Positions 18,945-27,745 of a stretch of DNA of 64,000 nt are shown one piece after another. Position numbers and translations under genes: made by a program. A model generated the notes under the pieces. It was not told the origin of the DNA and ran no database searches. It saw only the letters and a list, made by a program, of their open reading frames with translations. Origin of the DNA: Pseudomonadota bacterium (GTDB lineage: Bacteria; Desulfobacterota; Desulfobacteria; Desulfobacterales; JAHIVH01); assembly GCA_018816735.1 (NCBI GenBank), contig JAHIVH010000011.1, positions 1-64,000 of the forward strand. The letters are read 5' to 3'. Each line of letters begins with the position of its first letter. Position 1 is the stretch's first letter.

Positions 18945-19805
18945 ATGAAGCTGAAAATCAATCTGAATTGTTTGTCGATGGGTGTTCTTTTTTTATTTGG
19001 CGTTGGGATTTTAGGGATATTTCCTTCCCCTGCAATGGCATCTCCAAAGCGAGGATTGATAATGACACCGCCTCGGGTGATCTTTGAAGGAAAAGACAGA
19101 TCAGTGACCGTCAAAATGGTCAATCCCGAAGACAGGGAATATACGTTTGATATAAGTATTGTTTCCACCCGGATGTTGGAAAATGGCAAAACTGAGGAAG
19201 TTTCAGACCCCAATGAAGAAGAGCGTTTTGCCCAGAACATGATCCGGTTTTCACCGCGGCGTGCCACCATTCCGCCTAATGGATGGCAGACGGTGAGGCT
19301 CATGGTGAGAAAACCCAAGGACCTGCCGGACGGTGAGTATAGAAGTCAGCTTAAGGTCACCCCTGTCATCCAGCCAGATGCCAAAAATTCGAATCAAGAT
19401 AACAATCAACAAGGCATTGGTATCACTATTGATATTGTATTCGGTGTGTCTATTCCGATTATTGTAAGACAGGGGAATGCGGCCGATATCCGAATCACCC
19501 CCCATGCCCCCAAACTAATCACAAAGGACAATGAATATTTTTTGGAGACAGAGCTCGAAAGAACAGGCCTGTTTTCAGTCTTTGTGGATGTCGAAGCATT
19601 TCTGATTCCTGCCTCTGGTGACCAACCCATCAAACTGGGTGAAAATAAGGGCCTTGCCATTTACACGCAAAACAAAAACCGGATGGTTCCATTGCCCATC
19701 AAAAATAGAGACCTTCTGACCAATGGAAAAATAGAGATCAAGATTTTTGACAGAGAAAAACAAAATACGCCTTTGATAAGCTCAAAAATTTTTGAACTCG
19801 ATTAG
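18945..19805 (+). CDS. PapD-like periplasmic fimbrial chaperone
   Basis: 286 residues from ATG 18945; an in-frame start at 18912 would overlap the previous gene and displace the signal peptide. The signal peptide ends at AMAS. Then RGLIMTPPRVIFEGKDRSV and VNPEDREYTFDI form the first Ig strands, followed by MIRFSPRRATIPPNGWQTVRL and LPDGEYRSQLKV, a pattern typical of non-canonical chaperones. A second Ig-like domain covers about 190-286 (KLITKDNEYFLETELERTG). It should donate a strand to the DUF4402 subunits and deliver them to the usher at 10082. Confidence 0.8.
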   Translation: MKLKINLNCLSMGVLFLFGVGILGIFPSPAMASPKRGLIMTPPRVIFEGKDRSVTVKMVNPEDREYTFDISIVSTRMLENGKTEEVSDPNEEERFAQNMIRFSPRRATIPPNGWQTVRLMVRKPKDLPDGEYRSQLKVTPVIQPDAKNSNQDNNQQGIGITIDIVFGVSIPIIVRQGNAADIRITPHAPKLITKDNEYFLETELERTGLFSVFVDVEAFLIPASGDQPIKLGENKGLAIYTQNKNRMVPLPIKNRDLLTNGKIEIKIFDREKQNTPLISSKIFELD

Positions 19806-19895
19806 ATATGAAATGTTTCGATTCAGATATAGACGCTGGCTGTAAAATGCGAACGTATTTAATATACAATAGGCCACTGATGCTTTGGTTTCTTT

Positions 19896-20333
19896 TTAAT
19901 CTTTCAGAAATTTGAAGATGAAAGGAATCACGATGAGAATAAGAACATCGCTGATGGGACCGTTTATCACAAATATCACCATCGAAAAAATCAGGCTGAT
20001 GGTTGTCAGGTTGTCCAGGACAAGGGTATTCATGGTTTTCGGGTAAATCAGAAAAAACAGGATTTCAAGCACGCACACGAGAATCATTCCCCAGACTGCC
20101 CATTTTTTTTTGTTGAAAATGCCGATACTCACACAGAAGAACGGAATCGTCATGATGAGATAGCGAATGCCCATCGTTTTCAGAATCCCGTCCGGGCCGA
20201 TCGGGTCCGTGAAAATCCATATGCAGGATTTAAGAATGCCCAGCCAGCCGATTGCCCAAATCTGAATGGAAAAATGAGGATTCAGCCTGTCTTCAGGAAA
20301 AAAAGTGATACTGGTTGTGTTATTCTCGTTCAT
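19896..20333 (-). CDS. Small four-helix membrane protein of unknown function
   Basis: 145 residues with four hydrophobic segments (about residues 23-42, 55-72, 78-98 and 112-140). No known motif is visible. The N-terminal 20 residues are hydrophilic and probably cytoplasmic. It is the downstream partner of the M48 protease gene on the minus strand with 57 bases between them, so co-transcription is likely. Nothing in the sequence indicates a function. Confidence 0.6.
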   Translation of the reverse strand: MNENNTTSITFFPEDRLNPHFSIQIWAIGWLGILKSCIWIFTDPIGPDGILKTMGIRYLIMTIPFFCVSIGIFNKKKWAVWGMILVCVLEILFFLIYPKTMNTLVLDNLTTISLIFSMVIFVINGPISDVLILIVIPFIFKFLKD

Positions 20334-20390
20334 TTCAAACCCTTTCGATTCTGAATATGTTAAAGTTGTCCGGTTTCAAAAAAAATCACG

Positions 20391-21206
20391 CTATTTGTTT
20401 CCCTTATAATAGGACATGGCTTCAGGAATCAGTTTTTTGATGTCCCGGATTCGTGTTGTATCCGACGGGTGCGTACTCAATAGTTCAGGTGGTTTTTTTC
20501 CACTGCCCTGCTGAGCCATTCTCTGCCAGAATGAAATGGCTGCATGGGGATCGTATCCGGCAATGGCCATAAAAATCAGTCCCAGATGATCTGCCTCACT
20601 CTCATGCAGCCTGCTGTAAGGCAGCATGAGGCCAAACTGGGTGCCCAGGCCAAAAGCCGCCATCCAGAGCATCCGGGTGGTTTCGGGCTTTTCTTCAATG
20701 GCTTTTGAAAATGCAATGCCGCCCATCTGGGCCATCAGCCCCTGACTCATTCTTTCACTGCCGTGCCTGGCAATGGCATGGGCAATTTCATGGCCCATGA
20801 CAACCGCAAGCCCTGCCTCGTTTTCAGCCACAGGCAAAAGACCGGTGTATACGACAACTTTTCCGCCTGGCATGCACCAGGCATTGATTTCTTCACTTTC
20901 AACCAGATTGAATTCCCATGAGTAGTTGTCCAGCTGATGGGACATGCCCTGTTGGTTGAAATAGGCCTCAACCCCTTTCTGGATATTTTTTCCGACCCGT
21001 TTGACCATCTGTGCATCTTTTGTATTTTCTATTTTTTTATTGGTTTTTAAAAATTCGTCATATTGCTGGAAGCTCATGGAAAGCATGGTTGAGTCCGGAA
21101 TGATGTTGAGCTGATGCCGGCCTGTCAGGGGCACAGTGGCACACGCCATCAGCATAAAGAAGAAAAGGAATACATAGAAATATCGAAAACATTTTTTCCG
21201 TTTCAT
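20391..21206 (-). CDS. M48-family zinc metalloprotease, lipoprotein
   Basis: 271 residues from the ATG at 21206 (GAGG four bases upstream); an ATG at 21218 is an alternative. The lipobox-like LMAC follows a hydrophobic leader, so it is probably a periplasmic lipoprotein. GHEIAHAIARHG contains the HExxH zinc site, and HESEADHLGLIFMAIAGYDP carries the third zinc ligand (Glu of ExxxD), as in Oma1/LoiP/BepA-type peptidases. GRHQLNIIPDSTMLSM near the N-terminus is conserved in this group. It likely works in outer-membrane protein quality control, next to an HtrA protease encoded divergently. Confidence 0.88.
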   Translation of the reverse strand: MKRKKCFRYFYVFLFFFMLMACATVPLTGRHQLNIIPDSTMLSMSFQQYDEFLKTNKKIENTKDAQMVKRVGKNIQKGVEAYFNQQGMSHQLDNYSWEFNLVESEEINAWCMPGGKVVVYTGLLPVAENEAGLAVVMGHEIAHAIARHGSERMSQGLMAQMGGIAFSKAIEEKPETTRMLWMAAFGLGTQFGLMLPYSRLHESEADHLGLIFMAIAGYDPHAAISFWQRMAQQGSGKKPPELLSTHPSDTTRIRDIKKLIPEAMSYYKGNK

Positions 21207-21463
21207 CGTGCCTCGCATGGTCCTTTGAAATTTACGATGCGACTATAATACAAAAACGGTCAAGAATCGATACCAAAAAGTATTTTTATTGGACATTTGA
21301 AAGGAGACCCTATATAACCAGCCTGATTTTGAATACAAAAATGATTGATACATGGAAATCGCACACCTTAAATTGTATAAATGTATTTGGGCACGTCTTC
21401 GGTAAAAATGCCATAAGAAAAATAAAAAGAATCCGCTGATATGGATACAGTCAAGGAGGATTT

Positions 21464-22933
21464 ATGATACGCACCTCTGATAGAAGATCAATGTTATCTT
21501 ATGTTGTATTTGCAGTGCTGTTATCAATTTTTTCATCTGAAAACGCACTGGCTTTAAACGGTAATGATGATATTTTATCTGTCAAGAAGACGTCTCAGGC
21601 GTTCACGCGCATTGCAAAAACGGTCATGCCCACAGTCGTATTTGTTAAGGTCGAATATACCATTAAAGTAAGAAGAGACGGGGTGCCAAACCCGTATAAT
21701 AATCCCTTTGACCTTTATGGGGAGGAATTTCTTGAACGGTTTTTTGGATTGCGGCCGCCCCACAGCATGCCTAAGGGTGATCAAAAGCAAATCGGGCAGG
21801 GGTCTGGTTTTATTATCTCAAAAGACGGGTATATTCTTACCAATCATCATGTGGTGGGTGAAGCAGATAAAATTACAGTGGTATTGCAGGGCGGTAAGGA
21901 ATATGATGCCAAGCCGATCGGGACTGATCCGAAATCAGATGTTGCGATCATAAAAATAGAAGATGCAAAAGATCTTCCCGTACTGCCTCTGGGTGATTCA
22001 GATGCCCTTGAAGTAGGCGAATGGGTGATGGCTATCGGAAACCCTTTTGGCCTGTCCCATACCATGACAGTGGGAATCGTGAGCGCCAAAGGCAGGAATG
22101 CGGTGGGCATTACAGATTATGAAGATTTTATACAGACAGATGCCGCCATCAATCCCGGTAACTCGGGAGGGCCTCTCATTAACATCGATGGTGAAGCGAT
22201 TGGCATCAACTCTGCCATTTTCTCGAGAAGCGGCGGATATATGGGTATCGGGTTTGCCATTCCCATTAACATGGTCAAGATTATTAAGGATCAATTAATC
22301 GATAAGGGGGAGGTCACACGCGGATACCTCGGTGTCGTCATTCAGGATCTGGATGCCGATCTGATCAAATCCTTTGGTCTTGCAATGGAAACACAAGGTG
22401 TTTTGATTGCTGACATATCGGAAGACTCTCCGGCTGCAAAAGCAGGCCTCAAAAGAGGGGATGTGGTGCTTCGCTTTGATAGCCATGATGTGGTCGATGT
22501 GAGACAATTCAGGAATCTGGTCGGGCTGACACCCCCGGGCAAAAAAGTGGACCTGATCCTCATTCGGAACGGCAAGAAGCAGGACTTCAAACTGAAAATG
22601 GGCTCCTTGAATGAAGAAGAGAGCAAGCTGGCCTCAGAGTCTGATATCCTCAACAAGTTGGGTATTAATGTGCAGGAGCTGACGCCGGATATCGCCCGGC
22701 AGTTCGGTTATGATAAACTGGAAGGGGCGCTTATTACAGAAGTGGAGTCTGAAAGTCCTGCCCAGGCCGCAGGTATCCGTCCGGGTATGCTGATTCTTGA
22801 AGTGAATCGAAATTCGGTAAAAAATACGAATGAACTGGTAAAAGAACTCGAGAATTCAAGAAAAACCGGAAAAGCGCTTTTTCTTTTAAGGGACAACAAA
22901 TATTCCAGATATGTCATGCTGCACATTGAATAG
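21464..22933 (+). CDS. degP: HtrA/Do-family periplasmic serine protease
   Basis: 489 residues preceded by AAGGAGG. The signal peptide ends near ALALN (about residue 31). The trypsin-like domain carries His129 (in TNHHVVGEA), Asp159 (KSDVAIIKIE) and Ser234 (NPGNSGGPLI). Two PDZ domains follow (about 285-375 and 395-485; YLGVVIQDLD and GVLIADISEDSPAAKAGL mark the first, LITEVESESPAQAAGI the second). Length and layout match DegP/DegQ. It degrades or refolds misfolded envelope proteins. It is divergent from the M48 lipoprotease gene, so both may answer envelope stress. DegP versus DegQ cannot be separated here. Confidence 0.92.
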   Translation: MIRTSDRRSMLSYVVFAVLLSIFSSENALALNGNDDILSVKKTSQAFTRIAKTVMPTVVFVKVEYTIKVRRDGVPNPYNNPFDLYGEEFLERFFGLRPPHSMPKGDQKQIGQGSGFIISKDGYILTNHHVVGEADKITVVLQGGKEYDAKPIGTDPKSDVAIIKIEDAKDLPVLPLGDSDALEVGEWVMAIGNPFGLSHTMTVGIVSAKGRNAVGITDYEDFIQTDAAINPGNSGGPLINIDGEAIGINSAIFSRSGGYMGIGFAIPINMVKIIKDQLIDKGEVTRGYLGVVIQDLDADLIKSFGLAMETQGVLIADISEDSPAAKAGLKRGDVVLRFDSHDVVDVRQFRNLVGLTPPGKKVDLILIRNGKKQDFKLKMGSLNEEESKLASESDILNKLGINVQELTPDIARQFGYDKLEGALITEVESESPAQAAGIRPGMLILEVNRNSVKNTNELVKELENSRKTGKALFLLRDNKYSRYVMLHIE

Positions 22934-22970
22934 GTTGGAGGGTTCATTGAGTTCATTGGGTTGTTGGTTA

Positions 22971-22993
22971 AAGGGTTAAATCCTTTAACCCTT
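22971..22993. terminator. Perfect hairpin between convergent genes
   Basis: AAGGGTTAAA / TTTAACCCTT forms a 10-bp stem with a TCC loop between the stops of the HtrA gene and the AhpD-like gene. It lies in a 118-base stretch built of repeated GGGTT/AACCC words (see findings), and could terminate transcription from both sides although T-runs are poor. Confidence 0.45.
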
Positions 22994-23051
22994 ACCCCTC
23001 AACTTTTACCTTTTTAAATAACCCAAGCAGCCCGTTAAACCCAAGCAACCC

Positions 23052-23585
23052 TTAAGTGTTGCAAGTATCCATTTTAAAAGCTTTCATGAGTACGCTGTGG
23101 CCGACCATGGAAACGCCGTGGGTGAGTGCATCGAAAATATCCCTGTCTTTCCATCCCATATCATGAAGCCCTGCTATATCTCTTTCTTCGACGGAATCCG
23201 GATTTTTAATTGCTTTTAACACAAAAAGAAGCATGGCCTTGTCCTTGTCTTCCAGCATGGTCTGTGAAGGATCACGGGTCAGATTTTCCACATCAGCATC
23301 TTGAAGCCCTTGCATTTTCAGAAAATTTTTATTCAGGTCCGTGCAATAGGCATAGTTGTGCATGACAGCAACCATATACCGGATATGGGATAAAAGAGGG
23401 AAGCCGAGCGTGGGATGCCCCATAAAATATGTCAGTGAGCCTGCCTGGATTTTCATCAGCTCCGGACTGACGCTTAAAAGTTCAAACGGTTTGGGAATCA
23501 TGCCCACTTTTTCCATAAATCCGTCATAAATTGTCTTAACCTCGCCGTCTGCATTTTCCTTTGAAATCGTTTGAAGTAATGCCAT
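23052..23585 (-). CDS. Carboxymuconolactone decarboxylase/AhpD-like protein
   Basis: 177 residues. The CMD fold is indicated by LLSHIRYMVAVMHNYAYCTDLNKNFLKMQG, where the active-site CxxC of AhpD is reduced to a single Cys with a following His-free segment. A second half-repeat sits near DIFDALTHGVSMVGHSVLMKAFK. Such proteins reduce peroxides or act in unknown redox roles. A GACCGGTC operator lies about 73 bases upstream, matching the one at the start of the TetR gene behind it, so it is probably a direct target of that regulator. Full AhpD activity is doubtful without the second Cys. Confidence 0.75.
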   Translation of the reverse strand: MALLQTISKENADGEVKTIYDGFMEKVGMIPKPFELLSVSPELMKIQAGSLTYFMGHPTLGFPLLSHIRYMVAVMHNYAYCTDLNKNFLKMQGLQDADVENLTRDPSQTMLEDKDKAMLLFVLKAIKNPDSVEERDIAGLHDMGWKDRDIFDALTHGVSMVGHSVLMKAFKMDTCNT

Positions 23586-23654
23586 TTTTTTTCTCCTTTT
23601 TAACGGTTTAAAAATAATATGAAACAGAACGTGTTTCCTGTGGTGTGAGCAAAT

Positions 23655-23673
23655 AATCGACCGGTCGTCTATG
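23655..23673 (-). promoter_or_regulatory. TetR operator upstream of the AhpD-like gene
   Basis: AATCGACCGGTCGTCTATG contains the palindrome GACCGGTC and agrees at 17 of 19 positions with the site at 24291-24309 by the TetR start. It lies in the gap between the TetR stop and the AhpD-like start, so that gene has its own regulated promoter. Confidence 0.65.
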
Positions 23674-23690
23674 CTACACCTAAAAAAAAA

Positions 23691-24278
23691 TCAGGATTTA
23701 AGCAATTTCTCGAAAACCATTTTTTCAAATATCTGGAGAGGTTGAGTGCTCTTCATTACTTTCATTTGAAGGATTGCCCCCTCCCAGCTGCTGAAAATGA
23801 AGTCCGCTGTTTCTGCAATATCTATGTTTTTTGGCAACTCGGATTTGTCTTTGGCTTGCTCAAGAAATGCTGCAAATAACTGGCGAAGACCCAGAATGGA
23901 TGCCTTGAGTTTTTCCCTGAAGTTTTCCGAAAGATCTCCCATTTCCTGAGACAGGTTTCCTATGGGACAGCCGCCTGCAAAGCGGTTGTTGGCAAACTGC
24001 ATTGAAAATGCATTGAACATTTGCCTCATGCGTTTAACAGGCGTGCCTTCTTTGCCATTTAGGTATTCCAAGAATGTGGGTAGAAATAATTCGCCATAAT
24101 AATCAATGAGTTGAATTCCCAAATCTTCCTTGCTTGTGAAATGAAAATAAAAAGAACCTTTGGGAACGCCTGCATTGTTAAGAATTTCCTGAATGCCGGT
24201 ATGGTTAAACCCCTTATGGTAAATGAGTGTTGCTGCCGCGATTAATATTTTTTCCTTGGTTCCTGATTTTGTATTCAT
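23691..24278 (-). CDS. TetR-family regulator, NemR/AcuR-like
   Basis: 195 residues from the ATG at 24278; a start at 24314 would translate through the operator. The N-terminal HTH reads IYHKGFNHTGIQEILNNAGV then KGSFYFHFTSKEDLG. The ligand domain has FAGGCPIGNLSQEMGD (about residue 95-112), the GCxxGN signature of NemR/AcuR-type regulators, where the Cys senses electrophiles or binds ligand. It probably represses itself and the AhpD-like gene through two near-identical palindromes. The inducer is unknown; an electrophile or oxidant is suggested by the family. Confidence 0.85.
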   Translation of the reverse strand: MNTKSGTKEKILIAAATLIYHKGFNHTGIQEILNNAGVPKGSFYFHFTSKEDLGIQLIDYYGELFLPTFLEYLNGKEGTPVKRMRQMFNAFSMQFANNRFAGGCPIGNLSQEMGDLSENFREKLKASILGLRQLFAAFLEQAKDKSELPKNIDIAETADFIFSSWEGAILQMKVMKSTQPLQIFEKMVFEKLLKS

Positions 24279-24290
24279 GAAAACGACTGT

Positions 24291-24309
24291 AATAGACCGG
24301 TCGTCTATT
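24291..24309 (-). promoter_or_regulatory. TetR autoregulatory operator
   Basis: AATAGACCGGTCGTCTATT is a perfect inverted repeat (arms AATAGAC/GTCTATT, 5-base centre) overlapping a second palindrome GACCGGTC. It ends 13 bases before the TetR ATG. Confidence 0.7.
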
Positions 24310-24425
24310 GTCAAGCAACATTATTAAAATAATGGCATCCGGAATGATTTATGGTAAATAATACGGTCATTGAGAAAGAGGTCGATCAGGTTTGATACGC
24401 TTCTACGGTTTTACACATGCAGGCA

Positions 24426-25256
24426 TCACCTCAGAGCCGTTTTGGCTGATATGCGTGAAAACAGTTCCGACACCGTTTGTGACATCCGCTTGAGATACCA
24501 TAGCACCCAGACTTCAGGCCCTACAGGAACGATACCTTTATTTTTCTTTACACCCTTAATCACGGCTTTTGCCACGCGATCCGGTGACCATCCGTATTTT
24601 TTGTAAAAATCGACCATCATATCCTGGGTGGTTTTGGCCCCTTCAAGAAGTGTTGATTTGCCGTCCTGAACGATATTCGTGTTGATTACCCCCGGACAGA
24701 TGGCGGTGACACCAATATTATGTCTCCTTAATTCGGCTCTCAATACTTCTGAATATCCCACAACCGCAAATTTTGAGGCGGTATATGCGCCCAGCGGCAC
24801 GATGGGGATCAATCCTGCGCCGCTTGCGGTGTTTACAATATGCCCTGATTTTTGTTTGATCATCTGTGGAAGGAAGCTGTTGATGCCATAGACGACGCTT
24901 AACAGATTCACGGACAGGACCTTTTCAAAATCAGAAACGGGGAAGAGCTCGGATGGGCCACCCCAGCCTATACCTGCATTGTTGTGCAGAATATCCACAC
25001 GGCCAAAGGTATCAAGAACCAGGGAAGACAAGGCTGAGATCTGCTTGATGTCGGAAACGTCCGTCACTTTGGATATCACCTCAGCACCCATGTTTTTGAT
25101 TTCTTTTTGAACCGTTTCCAGCCGATCTTCGTGAATATCCGAAATGACAAGCCTTGCGCCTTCTTTTGCAAATAAAATGGCGGATGCACGACCGATCCCT
25201 GAGCCTGCGCCCGTGATCACCGTTACTTTTCCCTTTAAATCCTTGATCCCCGGCAT
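24426..25256 (-). CDS. Short-chain dehydrogenase/reductase
   Basis: 276 residues, classical SDR. The NAD(P) loop is TGAGSGIG (residues 15-22), then NNAG near 92-95, and the catalytic Ser145, Tyr158 and Lys162 (YTASK). Asp40 at the end of the second strand favours NAD(H). The C-terminal 40 residues (MVDFYKKYGWSPDRVAKAVI then PEVWVLWYLKRMSQ) resemble SDRs that act on acyl or steroid-like substrates. It lies upstream of the TetR gene on the same strand with 147 bases between, but without its own GACCGGTC site. The substrate is unknown. Confidence 0.88.
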   Translation of the reverse strand: MPGIKDLKGKVTVITGAGSGIGRASAILFAKEGARLVISDIHEDRLETVQKEIKNMGAEVISKVTDVSDIKQISALSSLVLDTFGRVDILHNNAGIGWGGPSELFPVSDFEKVLSVNLLSVVYGINSFLPQMIKQKSGHIVNTASGAGLIPIVPLGAYTASKFAVVGYSEVLRAELRRHNIGVTAICPGVINTNIVQDGKSTLLEGAKTTQDMMVDFYKKYGWSPDRVAKAVIKGVKKNKGIVPVGPEVWVLWYLKRMSQTVSELFSRISAKTALR

Positions 25257-26076
25257 ATTTCCTCCCGATTTTCCCTGTACACTAACAGAATATGCAGTTA
25301 ATTTATTTTCAGGTAAAAATACTTCCTGAAATCCTGGAAGCGGCTGTTCTGCTAAACGGCTGTGGTTTATAAATAGTTAATGTCTGGAATAAATTCCACT
25401 TTTGGACTAAAATTGAGCGGGTGTCAAGGACTATTCCGGATATCTCCGGGAGCTTGGTGCGCATAGGTGTACTGAGTTCTCAGGACCGGACAGCATCATT
25501 TTCCTGAAGCAGGGATAAGGAATAAAAAGCAGGCTGTTTGTAATCCATTTCTGATAGTTGATGTGGATCTTCTCCATGGCCAGAATTGGCAGGAAGTACT
25601 GAGCCGCACCTGCGAAGTAAATAATCATCATCAGTTGCTCATACTTCCGCAGCCTGACCTTTTCGTCTGTGCTGAACCCTCTCAGGTGTTTTTCATGCCC
25701 CAGAGTGAGTTGCAAAAAATACATCACCTTTGAGATATGATTTTCATAAAATTATTCCACCTGTTTCTGCATGGCTGAAGGATAGGATGAAGTAATATAC
25801 CAGCCCTCTGGATAATCAGTAAAAAAACCTTGCAATAATATGGTTTTTCAGATCAAGTAAAACAATCTCACAAAAAATCAAGTTTCAAAGATTTACAGAT
25901 TCAATTTCCATACGCAGGTATCAGAATAAGTGCATGTCGTCTGGCGTGTTGGCTGATGAAGATGTTTCGTACAAAACATGGCGTTCGGGCATAAGCGGAC
26001 CGGGATTCTTTTTATTATTTTCTGAATTGAAGCGACAATGTCTCAGAAAAAAAACAGATCAAGGGGGGAAACGAAT
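25257..26076. other. Long intergenic region with one doubtful ORF
   Basis: About 820 AT-rich bases between divergent genes. It must hold promoters for the SDR (minus) and the FixC-like gene (plus). Apart from one weak minus-strand ORF (25431-25727), no gene, RNA or strong hairpin was found. It may be decayed sequence. Confidence 0.4.
25431..25727 (-). CDS. Doubtful small hypothetical ORF
   Basis: 98 codons. It has one hydrophobic segment (about residues 33-50) and no recognisable motif. AAGG lies only about two bases from the start, so translation is uncertain. It is either a small membrane protein or a remnant of a decayed gene. Confidence 0.2.
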   Translation of the reverse strand: MMYFLQLTLGHEKHLRGFSTDEKVRLRKYEQLMMIIYFAGAAQYFLPILAMEKIHINYQKWITNSLLFIPYPCFRKMMLSGPENSVHLCAPSSRRYPE

Positions 26077-27723
26077 ATGTATGATGTGATTGTGGTCGGT
26101 GGCGGGTTTGGCGGTGCTGCTGCCGCGCAGAAATGTGCACACGCAGGTTTGAAAACGGTAATTTTTGAACGGGGAGAGCATGTGGGGGACAAGATTATTT
26201 CCGGGTTGACAATTCCTTTTCACGGGTTTTTGTTCGGGCCGGGTTTTATAAGGGATGGCAATCCTCCCATAGAACGGCCGGTGGACGGCATCATTAATTA
26301 TATCATTACAGATATTGAAAAAGGGGATATCCATATAGAAGAAACCCTTAAGGTTCCCAAGCCTTTTTCTCCGGTTTTTGCCGTGGGGTATAATGCATAC
26401 TGCAAGGATTTCTGCCAGTGGGAAATGGACGAGGCGGTAAAGGCGGGTGCGGAATTAAGAACATCTTCAACCATTGTGGCTCTTGTTAAGGAAAATGGCC
26501 AGGTCGTGGGCGTACAAACCGAAACCGGTGAAACCGTTCTGTCCAAAATCGTTATCAATGCAGAAGGTTCTCATGGACTTCTGGCCATAGGAGCTGGTAT
26601 CCGGGAAAAATATCCGCCAGATACGATTTCTCTTGCCGACGTATATGTCTACGACATGGAGAAAAAAGATATTGACCGGATTTTCGGGTTTTCACTCCGG
26701 TTCTGTTGGGGCTGGGATGAACAACAGATTGCCCCTCCGTTGGGTCATGGAAATGGCCTGATGGTCTGGCCATACAGGGACAGCCTTCACCTGATGCAGG
26801 ATCAGTGCTTGAGAAAGGATGACGGGCCGGTATACAATGTCGTGGCAAATTTAAAAAAATACCATGAAAACATCACAGCCAAACTGCCTTGGTGGCGAGA
26901 CGAAATCAAACCTCATATAAAACTGAAAGCCCGGATGTGGGACGGGTTTGAAATATTTGTGGGCCTTAATGAGCGACTTCGGAATATGCCGAATTACGCA
27001 CCAGGTATTTTATTGATAGGTGATGCAGCAGGTCTTGAAAACACGGAATTGTGTGATGGCGTTCCAACGGCCTGGTTTTCAGCGGATATTGCCGCAGATG
27101 TGGCCATAGAATCCGTGAAAAGGAACGATGCATCTGCCGCTTTTTTAAAACAATATGACGATCGTGTAAAAGCCCATCCGATCATTCAATGGGCGATCAC
27201 ATCGACCAATAGATACAATCTGAGATATGCCCAGAAAGATCATGATGAAGAAAAACTGAAACAGTGTATCCATGATGGATGGGGACTGGGTTTTGTAAAA
27301 TACGGCAGCACGGCGTTAATGAAAATCATGCTTTTGTTTATAAAAGAAGATCCGTTAATCATTGGCCGATGGGTACGCATGTACCTAAGATATTTTTATA
27401 ACTGGCACTATGCTCATTTTGGGGGCAGGGAATCAAATGGTTGTGACAAGACTGTTTCTGAAATCAAGAAAAATGGAAACGGGCTCAAGTCTTTTCTGAA
27501 AATCATGGATTTATATCTGTACCTTTGTGGTCCTGCACTTAAATTGTCTGCCCGGTTACTTCTTCCCTTATCCGGGTCTGCAAACTCCCTTATGCGAGCT
27601 GTGTTCCCTGTAATTGAACCGGTTTACCTTAAATTGGTGAAGCATTTTGAACCGAAATTCGAGCCTTTAAGTAAACGTTTTGTTGAGGCTATTGTACATT
27701 CCGATCCGTCTTTATTTCGATAA
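26077..27723 (+). CDS. FixC-like FAD-dependent oxidoreductase (geranylgeranyl-reductase family)
   Basis: 548 residues from ATG 26077, which has a GGGGG tract upstream; the in-frame ATG at 26038 lacks one. The Rossmann FAD motif is VIVVGGGFGGAAAAQKCAHAG (first 19 residues shown by GGGFGG), and the second FAD contact is GILLIGDAAGLENTELCDG. Overall similarity is to FixC, ETF:quinone oxidoreductase and digeranylgeranylglycerophospholipid reductases. The last about 110 residues (after 430) are an extra helical part with two hydrophobic stretches. The ferredoxin encoded 22 bases downstream is a likely electron partner, as FixX is for FixC. Together they may reduce isoprenoid lipids or pass electrons to quinone. 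Confidence 0.8.
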   Translation: MYDVIVVGGGFGGAAAAQKCAHAGLKTVIFERGEHVGDKIISGLTIPFHGFLFGPGFIRDGNPPIERPVDGIINYIITDIEKGDIHIEETLKVPKPFSPVFAVGYNAYCKDFCQWEMDEAVKAGAELRTSSTIVALVKENGQVVGVQTETGETVLSKIVINAEGSHGLLAIGAGIREKYPPDTISLADVYVYDMEKKDIDRIFGFSLRFCWGWDEQQIAPPLGHGNGLMVWPYRDSLHLMQDQCLRKDDGPVYNVVANLKKYHENITAKLPWWRDEIKPHIKLKARMWDGFEIFVGLNERLRNMPNYAPGILLIGDAAGLENTELCDGVPTAWFSADIAADVAIESVKRNDASAAFLKQYDDRVKAHPIIQWAITSTNRYNLRYAQKDHDEEKLKQCIHDGWGLGFVKYGSTALMKIMLLFIKEDPLIIGRWVRMYLRYFYNWHYAHFGGRESNGCDKTVSEIKKNGNGLKSFLKIMDLYLYLCGPALKLSARLLLPLSGSANSLMRAVFPVIEPVYLKLVKHFEPKFEPLSKRFVEAIVHSDPSLFR

Positions 27724-27745
27724 TAAAAGAAAAGTGAGGTGCATA

